Origin: WVWW01 sp041568335 | Lineage (GTDB): Bacteria > Acidobacteriota > Polarisedimenticolia > Polarisedimenticolales > Polarisedimenticolaceae | Direction of reading: 5' to 3' | Assembly (NCBI GenBank): GCA_041568335.1 | Contig: JBFFZZ010000031.1 | Coordinates: forward strand, 1 to 18,543 | DNA: 18,543 nucleotides | Shown here: positions 1-7,011 of the stretch, piece by piece | Layout of the letters: each line of letters starts with the position of its first letter | Position numbering within the stretch: the stretch's first letter is position 1 | Made by a program: the position numbers and the translations under genes | Notes under the pieces: generated by a model | What the model was told of the DNA's origin: nothing | Database searches by the model: none | The model's input: the letters and a program-made list of their open reading frames with translations, nothing else

Positions 1-1
1 C

Positions 2-388
2 GCGTTGGCGGACCAACCCGAAAACCCGAGGGTGCTCTACCGGCTCGGCACCGCGCTCGCCGCATCCGGCCGGCTGGGCGAGGGACGGGCGATGCTCGAG
101 CAAGCGCTCGAAAGGGACCCGGAATCCGCGAAGGCCCACCTCAACCTCGGCATCGTGCTCGCCCGGCAAGACCTCCTCGGCGATGCCGATCGCCATTTCC
201 GTGAGGCCTTGCGCCTCGATCCGGACGATGCCGAGGTGCACTACAACCTCGGATTCCTGCTCGCATCCCGCGGCGAGCTCCGTGAGGCGGAGCGTCACCT
301 CGCGGAGGCGGTTCGTCTCGCGCCCGGCGACCCCTCGAATCGTCAAGCGCTCGCCGCCGTTCGCGACCGGCTACGATCGAGCCCCTAG
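2..388 (+). CDS. TPR-repeat protein, C-terminal fragment
   Basis: This is the 3' end of a gene that enters from the left edge; the frame is open from base 2, and the TTG at 5 is probably an internal codon. The visible ~128 residues hold about three tetratricopeptide repeats. They show the usual spacing of small and aromatic residues (YRLGTALAASGRLGEG, HLNLGIVLARQDLLGDA, HYNLGFLLASRGELREA), each ending in a proline-containing turn (DPES, DPDD, APGD). TPRs form helical protein-protein docking surfaces. The catalytic or membrane part, if any, lies upstream and cannot be seen. A similar TPR tail occurs on the glycosyltransferase-like protein at 7012-9150, so a membrane-protein/TPR fusion is possible here too, but that is inference. 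It ends at TAG, 40 bp before the next gene. Confidence 0.85.
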   Translation, partial: ALADQPENPRVLYRLGTALAASGRLGEGRAMLEQALERDPESAKAHLNLGIVLARQDLLGDADRHFREALRLDPDDAEVHYNLGFLLASRGELREAERHLAEAVRLAPGDPSNRQALAAVRDRLRSSP

Positions 389-412
389 CGGGCGCGGATG
401 CGCTGCCTGCTC

Positions 413-418
413 TACAAT
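413..418 (+). promoter_or_regulatory. Possible -10 box (TACAAT) close to the next start
   Basis: TACAAT lies 10 bases before the ATG at 429. The start has no Shine-Dalgarno sequence. If used, transcription would begin within a few bases of the ATG and give a nearly leaderless mRNA. No good -35 hexamer is visible at 16-18 bp upstream, so this is weak. Confidence 0.25.
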
Positions 419-428
419 CCGCGAACCC

Positions 429-935
429 ATGAAATGGATCGGGCGATTGGGAGCGACCTGGGGCGCGGTGGGTGTCATCGGCATGATCGTCGTCGCGATC
501 GCGCGAATTTTCCCCCGGGCGGTTGCCGCGTACGAATCCGGACTCACGGCGACGCAGTGGATCGCGACGGCCGCGTTCGCTCTGTTCATGGCTTACACGG
601 AGGGCTATCGCGGCTTCCAGCGGAGCTTCTCGCCGCGAACCGCGGCGCGTGTTCGCTACCTTCGAGATCGACCCGACACGCTTCGTACGCTCCTCGCGCC
701 GCTCTTCGCGATGGGCTTCTTTCATGCAGACCGCCGCACTCTCGTGGTGGCCTACGCACTCTCGAGCGGGATAACGATCCTGGTGCTCCTGATTCGGATG
801 GTCGGGCAACCCTGGCGCGGGATCATCGGTACCGGGGTCGTGCTGGGCCTCACCTGGGGCTGCGTTTCCCTGATTGCCTGCGTCGCCGCGGCGTTGACCC
901 GCGACGAATACCCGGTATCTCCCGGAATCGGCTGA
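429..935 (+). CDS. Small integral membrane protein, unknown function
   Basis: This encodes a 168-residue protein with about four hydrophobic segments (roughly residues 7-25, 43-57, 104-122 and 130-155), so it should be an inner-membrane protein. The loop between segments 2 and 3 (about 58-103) is basic and probably cytoplasmic. It contains a distinctive stretch, EGYRGFQRSFSPRTAARVRYL in part, which looks like a conserved signature rather than random loop. I do not recognise an enzyme family. The ATG at 429 is chosen because it opens directly onto the first helix; the longer in-frame extension back to 183 overlaps the TPR gene and reads as its out-of-frame shadow. No Shine-Dalgarno precedes the ATG. 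The gap to the upstream gene is 40 bp and to the S10 peptidase start 59 bp, so cotranscription is possible. Confidence 0.75.
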   Translation: MKWIGRLGATWGAVGVIGMIVVAIARIFPRAVAAYESGLTATQWIATAAFALFMAYTEGYRGFQRSFSPRTAARVRYLRDRPDTLRTLLAPLFAMGFFHADRRTLVVAYALSSGITILVLLIRMVGQPWRGIIGTGVVLGLTWGCVSLIACVAAALTRDEYPVSPGIG

Positions 936-959
936 CCCCGCCCCCGATTGGAGTAGGAT
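932..959 (+). promoter_or_regulatory. Candidate promoter for the S10 peptidase operon
   Basis: CTGACC (932-937) and TAGGAT (954-959) are separated by 16 bp and would place the transcription start near 966, about 28 bases before the ATG at 995. Each hexamer is an imperfect match to the sigma-70 consensus. This is a pattern match only. Confidence 0.3.
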
Positions 960-980
960 GACCGGGGTTCGGACTCCATC

Positions 981-986
981 GAGAGG
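981..986 (+). promoter_or_regulatory. Ribosome binding site that sets the S10 peptidase start
   Basis: GAGAGG lies 8 bases upstream of the ATG at 995. This favours ATG 995 over the in-frame GTG at 986, whose first base overlaps the site. Confidence 0.6.
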
Positions 987-994
987 TGCAGGAC

Positions 995-2509
995 ATGTCC
1001 ATTCGCGCGTTGCTTGGCGTCGCCGTCGCGGCGTTCGTCCTCGGCGGTGCCCCCGCGTTCGCCGACAAGCCGTCGGGTTCGGACAAACCCGCGAACGTAC
1101 CGGCGGCCCAGAGCTTCAAGACCTCCCACACCGGCAAGTTCGGCGGGCAAACCGTGAGGTACACCGCGACGGCCGGCGAGACCTACCTGAAGGACGACGA
1201 AGGCGAACCGAAGGCGAGCATCTTCTCGATCGCCTACGTCAAGGACGACGTCACGGATCCGACGATGCGACCGGTGACCTTCCTGTGGAACGGGGGCCCG
1301 GGCTCATCGTCGGTGTGGCTTCACATGGGCGCGTTCGGGCCGAAACGCGTCGTGGTTCCGAGCGATGCGAGGGACGACGGCGCGCCGCCGTTCCGGATGG
1401 AGAACAACCCGCTCACGATCCTCGACGTCACCGACCTGGTTTTCGTCGACCCGGTCGGGACCGGCTACAGCCGGCCGCTCGGAGAGCACGAGGGTCAGGA
1501 GTTCTGGGGCGTCAGCGAGGATGCGCAGTCGATCGCCGAGTTCATCCGTGCGTGGATCACGACCAACAAGCGCTGGGCCTCGCCGAAGTACATCGGTGGT
1601 GAGAGCTACGGAACCACACGATCGGCGGCGGTGATCCACGAGCTCGAGGGCCGCTTCGACGATGTCGCGGTGAACGGTCTGATTTTGATCTCGACGGTGA
1701 TGGACTTCTACACCTCGGGCTTCCAGACCGGGAACGAGCTGGGTTACATCACTTACCTGCCGACGATGGCGGCGACCGCCGCCTACCACGGGAAGATCGA
1801 TCCGCCGCCCGCGGATCTGGAGGCGTTCCTCGCGGAGGCGAGGGAGTTCGCGATCGAGGAGTACGCCCCCGCTTTGCTACGGGGGAACACGCTTCCCGAC
1901 GCCGAGCGCGATCGTATCCGCGAGCGGCTCTCTTATTTCACCGGTATCGACGAGGACTACTTCCGGCTGAGCGATCTGCGCATCACCGACCGGCGTTTCT
2001 ACAAGGAGCTGCTGCGCGACGAGGGTCTCGTGGTCGGCCGGCTCGACGGCCGGTTCACCGGCCGGGACATGGACGACGCGGGCGAAACACCGGAATCCGA
2101 TCCGTCGTTCTACGGTATCGACGGTGCCTATACCGCGGCGGTCAACCACTACCTCACGAGCGATCTCGGTGTCGAGATCGAACGGCAGTACAAGATCTTC
2201 GGGAGGGTCGGCAGGAACTGGAACTGGCAGCTCTCGAGCACCGGCTTCCGCTCGTTCAACGTCAATGTCGCGCCCTACATCGGCACCGCGATGCGTCAGA
2301 ACAGCGCGCTGCGTGTCTTCAACGCCGCCGGTTACTACGACTTCGCGACGCCGTTCTTCGACGCGGAGATGAGCTTCATGCGCAACGGCGTGGTGCCCGA
2401 ACGGATCACCTACGCCTACTACGAGTCGGGTCACATGATGTACATCCACCATCCGTCGCTCGTCCGGCTGATGGACGACGTCCGGGCGTTTATCCGAGCG
2501 GGCCAGTAG
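995..2509 (+). CDS. Exported serine carboxypeptidase, peptidase family S10
   Basis: The protein has 504 residues from the ATG at 995. Residues 1-24 form a signal peptide (MSIRALLGVAVAAFVLGG, likely cleavage after AFA), so it should act in the periplasm or outside the cell. Family S10 members are alpha/beta-hydrolases that remove C-terminal amino acids from peptides, usually at acidic pH. All the family hallmarks are visible. WNGGPGSSS starts at W98 and supplies the oxyanion-hole and C-terminal carboxylate-binding region. The nucleophile is in GESYGT (Ser204). The catalytic aspartate is in AGYYDFATPF (Asp449) and the catalytic histidine in SGHMMYIHHPS (His480). FVDPVGTGYS is also typical. Length and motif order fit an intact enzyme. 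The phosphoesterase gene starts 6 bp after the stop, in the same frame, which suggests one operon. The exact substrate cannot be told from sequence. Confidence 0.95.
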   Translation: MSIRALLGVAVAAFVLGGAPAFADKPSGSDKPANVPAAQSFKTSHTGKFGGQTVRYTATAGETYLKDDEGEPKASIFSIAYVKDDVTDPTMRPVTFLWNGGPGSSSVWLHMGAFGPKRVVVPSDARDDGAPPFRMENNPLTILDVTDLVFVDPVGTGYSRPLGEHEGQEFWGVSEDAQSIAEFIRAWITTNKRWASPKYIGGESYGTTRSAAVIHELEGRFDDVAVNGLILISTVMDFYTSGFQTGNELGYITYLPTMAATAAYHGKIDPPPADLEAFLAEAREFAIEEYAPALLRGNTLPDAERDRIRERLSYFTGIDEDYFRLSDLRITDRRFYKELLRDEGLVVGRLDGRFTGRDMDDAGETPESDPSFYGIDGAYTAAVNHYLTSDLGVEIERQYKIFGRVGRNWNWQLSSTGFRSFNVNVAPYIGTAMRQNSALRVFNAAGYYDFATPFFDAEMSFMRNGVVPERITYAYYESGHMMYIHHPSLVRLMDDVRAFIRAGQ

Positions 2510-2515
2510 CCCTCG

Positions 2516-3514
2516 GTGACGCGCACACGCCTGATCGGTGCGGGTGTTGCCGGCCTGGCCGTCCTCGCCTTCGTGCTGGCCACCCGCGGCCCGGCGGCCC
2601 CGAAGCCCAACCCCCCGGGGACGTTTTCGTTCGCCGTGCTGGGTGACGCCCCGTACTACTTCTGGGAGGATCTCCAGTACGGGCAGGTGTTGAAAGAGCT
2701 GGACTCCAACGACCTGAGCCTGGTGATCCATGTCGGGGACATCTTCTGGCGGCCGTGCAGCGACGAGCGCTACCGCCGCAGCCTCGCCTGGTACAACGCG
2801 CTGCGTCATCCGGTGATCTTCACGCCCGGGGACAACGAGTGGTCCGATTGTTGGGAACCCGGATCGGGGGGTTACGCGCCGTTGGAACGCCTCGCCCGGC
2901 TCCGCGAGCTTTTCTTCGCCGACCCACGACGAAGTCTCGGTGGCGTGCCGCTCGCGCTCGATAGCCAGGCCGCGGACCCGCGCTTCGGCGAGTACGTCGA
3001 GAACGCCCGCTGGAGCCACGCCGGGCTCCTGTTCGCCACGATCCATCTCGTGGGCGGTTGGAACGGCCTGGCGCACTTCGAGGGGCGCACCGCCGAAAAC
3101 GATGACGCGGTGAAGGAACGCACCGCGGCCGCCGTGGCCTGGGTCCGCGAGACGTTCGAGCGAGCGCGGGTGGATGAGGCCTCCGCGGTGGTGCTGGCTT
3201 TTCACGCGAATCCGAACTTCGAGAAACCCGTCGCGGACCGCTATCGACGGACCTACGAGCCGTTTGTCGAGGTCCTCGAGGAGGAGGTGGAGCGATTCGG
3301 TCGTCCGGTGCTCGTGGTTCACGGCGACAATCACACCTATGTCGTCGACCGCCCCCTGCGCCGTCGTACGACCGGTCGACGGCTCGAGAACTTCATGCGG
3401 CTCCAGGTGCCGGGCTCGCCGCTGGTGGGTTGGGTTCGCGTGACCGTCGACTCGGATGCCGAGCAACCTTTTTCCTTCGAGTCGAACGTCGTCCCGCGCT
3501 GGAAATTCTGGTGA
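2516..3514 (+). CDS. Membrane-anchored calcineurin-like metallophosphoesterase
   Basis: The protein has 332 residues and an N-terminal hydrophobic anchor or signal (about residues 6-22), so the enzyme domain probably faces the periplasm. Metallophosphoesterase motifs appear in order: GDAPY (Asp44), VGDIFW (Asp75), PGDNEW (Asp106, Asn107), AFHANPN (His230) and HGDNHT (His269, His273). These residues coordinate the two-metal centre in this superfamily. Motif I normally reads D-x-H; here Asp44-Ala-Pro46 lacks the histidine. I recall a GDTPY-type group of uncharacterised bacterial phosphoesterases that also shares TPGDNEW-DC and PLERLA-LR, and this protein fits it. The GTG at 2516 is the only plausible start, because the peptidase stop lies in the same frame 6 bp upstream. 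No clear Shine-Dalgarno is present, so translational coupling to the peptidase is likely. The substrate is unknown. Confidence 0.9.
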   Translation: MTRTRLIGAGVAGLAVLAFVLATRGPAAPKPNPPGTFSFAVLGDAPYYFWEDLQYGQVLKELDSNDLSLVIHVGDIFWRPCSDERYRRSLAWYNALRHPVIFTPGDNEWSDCWEPGSGGYAPLERLARLRELFFADPRRSLGGVPLALDSQAADPRFGEYVENARWSHAGLLFATIHLVGGWNGLAHFEGRTAENDDAVKERTAAAVAWVRETFERARVDEASAVVLAFHANPNFEKPVADRYRRTYEPFVEVLEEEVERFGRPVLVVHGDNHTYVVDRPLRRRTTGRRLENFMRLQVPGSPLVGWVRVTVDSDAEQPFSFESNVVPRWKFW

Positions 3515-3544
3515 GGGACCGTGGAGGCCGGCGGCGGCGAAAAC

Positions 3545-5989
3545 TCAGGAGCTGCCGGGGGGGGGCGGACTGTCCGAGCGTTTGTCCGACAAGTCGGTGA
3601 TCGAACGCAGCGACGCCCCGCGGAGCAGCTCGCGGCCGGCCAGGGCCTTGTCGAGTCGCCGGAGCTGCCGCTTCAGCTCCGGGTCATTGCGCACGTCGAC
3701 TTTTACTTCGTCGATCAACCAGCGTGCCCGGCGCGACGTCCCGTTGCCGGTATCCGGACCCTGCGATTCGTCGGGTAGCGCCAGGTGCAGGTCCGCGACG
3801 ATGTTGACCCGTCGTTGGTTGTCGTCGGCATCGGTCTCGGGCCCGACGAGATCGAGGTAAACCCGGGTCTCGCGAAAGGCGCGCTCGGGATCGTGGAACT
3901 CGGTCGGTCCGAGGAGCTCGTACCCGATCGATCCGAGCCGGTAACCGCGGTCTCGGAGACTCGTCAGGGCATCGGGCATTTGTTCCTGCAAGGCGCCGAC
4001 CATCGCGTAGCCGAACGGCATCCTGGGAGGCAAATCGAGCAGGGGCGCCTGGAAGAAAACGCTGCGTTCCTGCATGCGGGCGCGGATGAACCCGGGGCGC
4101 GGCAAGATGATGCGATAGAAGCCGACGCAATCGCATTCGGACTCGTACATCAAGACCAGAGGTGCGATGATCCGCGTCGTCGACGGTCTCGCCAGCAGCC
4201 TGTGTAGCCGGCGCCAATCCCTCAGGAAGCGGTGGGTCGACTTGTCCGATTCGTCGCCCGCGAGGCGACGTCCGACCGCCTCGCGCTCCCACCGGGCAAA
4301 CAAGGTATGCGACTCGATATCGCCGAGCCAGGCGGCCAGGAACGGCTGCAAATCGACTTCGGTGGGCGCTCTCAGCCGCGCCCGGAACGCCTCGGCGGCG
4401 TCGGAGCTCTGTGCCGCCGCGCGGACGGTCTCTTCGGAGTGGCCCGGGAACAGTTGCCGGTAGCGCTCCTCCAGATCCTCGATGTCCGCCTCGATCCACT
4501 CGCCGAGCCGCCCCATCGCCCAATCCCCGTAGGCCGGATGGGAGACCAGCGCCTGCGCCAGCCGTGGACGCATCTCGAGAAAGGTCGTCCCGTGAACCAA
4601 GATGGGTGTGTCCGTCATCCATCTCGACAGCGTCGCACGATCGACCGGTCCGGCAGCATCGTCGGTGACGTCGTCGGGGATCGAGGCCAGGATCCCATCG
4701 ATGAGATGGACGGGATCCTCCTCCAGGGCAGCGAAGGGCGGCACCTCGAAATCGAACGACCTCACCTTGACCTGAACGGTTTCGTTTCGCGTCACGGTCG
4801 GCCGGGCATCGGGATCGTAGAGGTAGCCGTGGGCCATCGCGATATCCGGCGCACACCCGCGGATTCGTTGCGGCGTGACCTCGAACTCCCACTCGGAGAG
4901 CCGCCGCGCCATCGACCGATCGTCCCCAAAGCAGTCGGTTTCGCTGCGCACGAGGGTTCCCTCGGCGAGGATCTTGCGATGAGAGTAGCTGAGGAACTTC
5001 TTGAAGCTCATCGGCAACGGAGGCGCCGGCACGGTGATCGGTGTGCGCGCGACCGTCTCCTCGTGGGTCCGGCGCGGAGCACCCAGGACGATCACCTCGC
5101 AGGCGCCCTTCTTGGACTTGACGTGGACTTCTCCCGGCCCGGCCTTCGGATCGGGATCGACGATGGTGAGCGTCGCCTCCGCTTCGAGGATCTCGCGGAT
5201 CTTGTCGAACACGGCGGTGAGCTCGTCGGCGTCCTCGACGTCGAAGTAGGTCCCGAACGTGCTCGCGGCGAGCCGGCGCAGCATCTCGCGAACGCTCTCC
5301 GAGCGCTGGCCGATACCGATCGCGAACACGGTCAGGTTGGTACGCTGCTGGAGTTCTTCGATCACGTCCTCGGCGTCGTAGAAGCTGGCGTTGTCCTGAC
5401 CGTCCGAGATCAGCACGATCACCGGCCGGCCCCGATAGGTGTCCAGCTCGCGGATGGTGTGGACCAGCGCGTCGAACAGCGATGTCTGGCCGGCAACCTC
5501 GAGATCGTTCACCGCGACGAGGAGTTTGTTTTTCTGCGCGGTGATCCTTTGGCGCAGCGTCACGCTGTCGTCGAAGCTGACGACCATCGCCTTGTCCAGC
5601 CCGCCCAGGTTGCGTTCGAAGTAGCCGGATGCAGCGGCCTTGGCCTGCGGTAGATCGAGGCTCATGCTCCCGCTGGTATCGACGACGACGGCGTGGAGCA
5701 TCGGTCGAGGACGGCGGTCGAGCGTGATCGCTCCCTTGTCCACGAGATCGCGGACAGCCAGCGGGCCCAGCGTCCGCTTGCGCACCCGAAGCCCCAGGTC
5801 CTGCGGGCCGAGCTCCGCGCACTCGCTCGGTTTGTTCCCTTTCTTGGGTTGGACCCGGATGGGGACGACGAACAGACGTGCGAGCGCCTCCTCGGACAGG
5901 TCGGTTCGAACGCGCTGTTCGTCTTGAGCTCCCGTCGTGGGATTCCCCAGAACGAGGAGAATCATCAGGAGAACGCAAAGCCGGAGCAT
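3545..5989 (-). CDS. Secreted VWA-domain protein with a long unassigned C-terminal region
   Basis: This encodes an 814-residue protein. Residues 1-21 are a signal peptide (MLRLCVLLMILLVLG), so it is exported. A von Willebrand factor A domain follows at about residues 98-290 with a complete metal-ion-dependent adhesion site: DTSGS (Asp104, Ser106, Ser108), Thr169 in GQTSLFDA and Asp196 in ISDGQDN. VWA domains bind protein ligands through a divalent metal. The N-terminal part resembles the secreted VWFA-related proteins common in Acidobacteriota (inference). Residues ~300-814 carry no domain I recognise. They are soluble in character, with aromatic and charged stretches, and end in a Ser/Pro-rich tail. 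The gene starts 56 bp after the sigma-like gene on the same strand and is probably cotranscribed with it. No good Shine-Dalgarno precedes the ATG. It converges on the phosphoesterase gene with 30 bp between the stops. Confidence 0.9.
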   Translation of the reverse strand: MLRLCVLLMILLVLGNPTTGAQDEQRVRTDLSEEALARLFVVPIRVQPKKGNKPSECAELGPQDLGLRVRKRTLGPLAVRDLVDKGAITLDRRPRPMLHAVVVDTSGSMSLDLPQAKAAASGYFERNLGGLDKAMVVSFDDSVTLRQRITAQKNKLLVAVNDLEVAGQTSLFDALVHTIRELDTYRGRPVIVLISDGQDNASFYDAEDVIEELQQRTNLTVFAIGIGQRSESVREMLRRLAASTFGTYFDVEDADELTAVFDKIREILEAEATLTIVDPDPKAGPGEVHVKSKKGACEVIVLGAPRRTHEETVARTPITVPAPPLPMSFKKFLSYSHRKILAEGTLVRSETDCFGDDRSMARRLSEWEFEVTPQRIRGCAPDIAMAHGYLYDPDARPTVTRNETVQVKVRSFDFEVPPFAALEEDPVHLIDGILASIPDDVTDDAAGPVDRATLSRWMTDTPILVHGTTFLEMRPRLAQALVSHPAYGDWAMGRLGEWIEADIEDLEERYRQLFPGHSEETVRAAAQSSDAAEAFRARLRAPTEVDLQPFLAAWLGDIESHTLFARWEREAVGRRLAGDESDKSTHRFLRDWRRLHRLLARPSTTRIIAPLVLMYESECDCVGFYRIILPRPGFIRARMQERSVFFQAPLLDLPPRMPFGYAMVGALQEQMPDALTSLRDRGYRLGSIGYELLGPTEFHDPERAFRETRVYLDLVGPETDADDNQRRVNIVADLHLALPDESQGPDTGNGTSRRARWLIDEVKVDVRNDPELKRQLRRLDKALAGRELLRGASLRSITDLSDKRSDSPPPPGSS

Positions 5990-6045
5990 GACGAATTCAT
6001 GCTACGCCCGGTCCCGGGGGATGTCGATGCGTATCTAGCGGAGGG

Positions 6046-6813
6046 TCATTCTTCGTCGTTGGAGCCCAGGATCTCGGCGACGGCCTTGATGGGGAGCTGC
6101 GCCTTCTCCGAGATCTCCTGGACGTTGGGCTCGCGACCGAGCTCCTCTTCGAGCTCGCGAGACACGCGCTGTACCTTGCGGACCTTCTCGAGAAGGTGGA
6201 CGGGAATCCGGATGGTCCGCGACTTGTCGGCGATCGCTCGCGTGATCGCCTGCTTGATCCACCAGAACGCGTAGGTCGAGAACTTGTAGCCGCGCTCGTG
6301 CTCGAACTTCTCGACGGCTTTCATCAATCCGATGTTGCCTTCCTGCACGAGGTCCATGTACGGCAGACCCTGATTGCAGAACTTCTTGGCGACGTGGGCC
6401 ACGAGACGCAGGTTGGCCTCGATCATGGCGTCACGGCTGGAGTCGAGACGGCCTTTGGCGCGGGTGAGATCCTGGAAGGCCGCGTTCTTTTTGAGTGGAG
6501 GATTCTCACGGGCCAGGCCCTGGAGCGTGTCCCAGCAGACGACGATCTGCTGGAGCAGCCAGGGCTCGCGCTGCTTGACCTTGAGACCGGCGCTCCCGAA
6601 CGCCAGCGCGCGCGGCTCCTTGGGCAGCTTGATCGCGGCCTTGCGGAAGTCGTCGCGGGCCTGCTGGAGCTTGCTGGCCAAGACGACCTCCTTCTCGCGA
6701 TCGAGCAGGGGGGTCGAGCCGACCTCGCGCAGGTAGAGTGCGGTCAGATCGACGTCTCGAGGGATCCGGTCGGCCCGGGGGTCGGCGTGGAGGTCCTGGT
6801 CATGATCGTTCAT
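6046..6813 (-). CDS. Sigma-70 family sigma factor lacking regions 3.2 and 4
   Basis: The protein has 255 residues from ATG at 6813-6811. Region 1.2 is at about 21-52 (DLTALYLREVGSTPLLDREKE). A nonconserved helical spacer follows at about 53-130. Region 2 is at about 132-202 and is strongly RpoD/RpoS-like: ANLRLVAHVAKKF, DLVQEGNIGLMKAVEKF, YKFSTYAFWWIKQAITRA and SRTIRIPVH. The paired tryptophans (184, 185) that help melt the -10 element are present. Region 3.0 keeps His206 and Glu209, which align with the extended -10 contacts His455 and Glu458 of E. coli sigma-70. Region 3.1 ends at about residue 249 (GREPNVQEISEKAQLPIKAV) and the protein stops after GSNDEE. The sigma finger and the -35/beta-flap-binding region 4 are absent. 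The following 56 bp encode no region 4 in any frame. A two-part sigma, an extended -10 specialist, a regulator or a decayed gene are all possible. Confidence 0.9.
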   Translation of the reverse strand: MNDHDQDLHADPRADRIPRDVDLTALYLREVGSTPLLDREKEVVLASKLQQARDDFRKAAIKLPKEPRALAFGSAGLKVKQREPWLLQQIVVCWDTLQGLARENPPLKKNAAFQDLTRAKGRLDSSRDAMIEANLRLVAHVAKKFCNQGLPYMDLVQEGNIGLMKAVEKFEHERGYKFSTYAFWWIKQAITRAIADKSRTIRIPVHLLEKVRKVQRVSRELEEELGREPNVQEISEKAQLPIKAVAEILGSNDEE

Positions 6814-6904
6814 GCCGCAAATCGAGTGCAAGATCGGGGCCGACCCTCGATGGGCCGGAAATCCTCGGTTTACGGCCTCACTCGAGGGTTCGAGGTGTCC
6901 GGGC

Positions 6905-6921
6905 GGTGCCAATGTGGCACC
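6905..6921. repeat. 17-bp perfect inverted repeat, possible operator
   Basis: GGTGCCA-ATG-TGGCACC has two 7-bp arms and a 3-bp spacer. It lies between two divergent genes, 92 bp from the sigma start and about 90 bp from the GT-C start, which suits a dimeric regulator site. It is not followed by a T-run, so it is not an intrinsic terminator. Confidence 0.45.
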
Positions 6922-6998
6922 CGTTGAGGACACCCGGCCTCGTTCTCGGAATCGCCACGGTTTTGCCGTCGGGTCGTCGCGCGAGACGAATCGATCGG

Positions 6999-7004
6999 TA
7001 GACT
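6999..7004 (+). promoter_or_regulatory. Possible -10 box (TAGACT) just before a GTG start
   Basis: TAGACT ends 7 bases before the GTG at 7012. No Shine-Dalgarno precedes that start, so a leaderless transcript is possible. No convincing -35 is visible. Confidence 0.25.
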
Positions 7005-7011
7005 TCCCGGC

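Larger units (their letters stand above)
6814..7011. other. Divergent intergenic region between the sigma gene and the glycosyltransferase pair
   Basis: This 198-bp region must hold the promoters for both the sigma-like gene (-) and the GT-C gene (+). Long open frames run across it on both strands, but they show no recognisable protein and are taken as GC-rich noise. It contains the palindrome at 6905-6921 and a possible -10 box at 6999-7004. I see no RNA gene in it. Confidence 0.6.

Noticed and set aside
1877..3466. 529-codon - strand frame across the peptidase and phosphoesterase genes
   Set aside because: It spans two real genes on the opposite strand and shows only low-complexity shadow composition.
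4232..5653. 473-codon + strand frame across the VWA gene
   Set aside because: It is the antisense shadow of the VWA coding frame, with no recognisable motif.
3684..5978. 764-codon open frame on the - strand overlapping the VWA gene
   Set aside because: Its Arg/Pro/Gly-rich composition is that of a frame-shifted shadow; the other - strand frame has the signal peptide and MIDAS.
6915..6930. Possible sigma-54 promoter (TGGCAC followed by TTGA)
   Set aside because: The spacing between the two elements is too short for the -24/-12 pattern, and the second element lacks GC.
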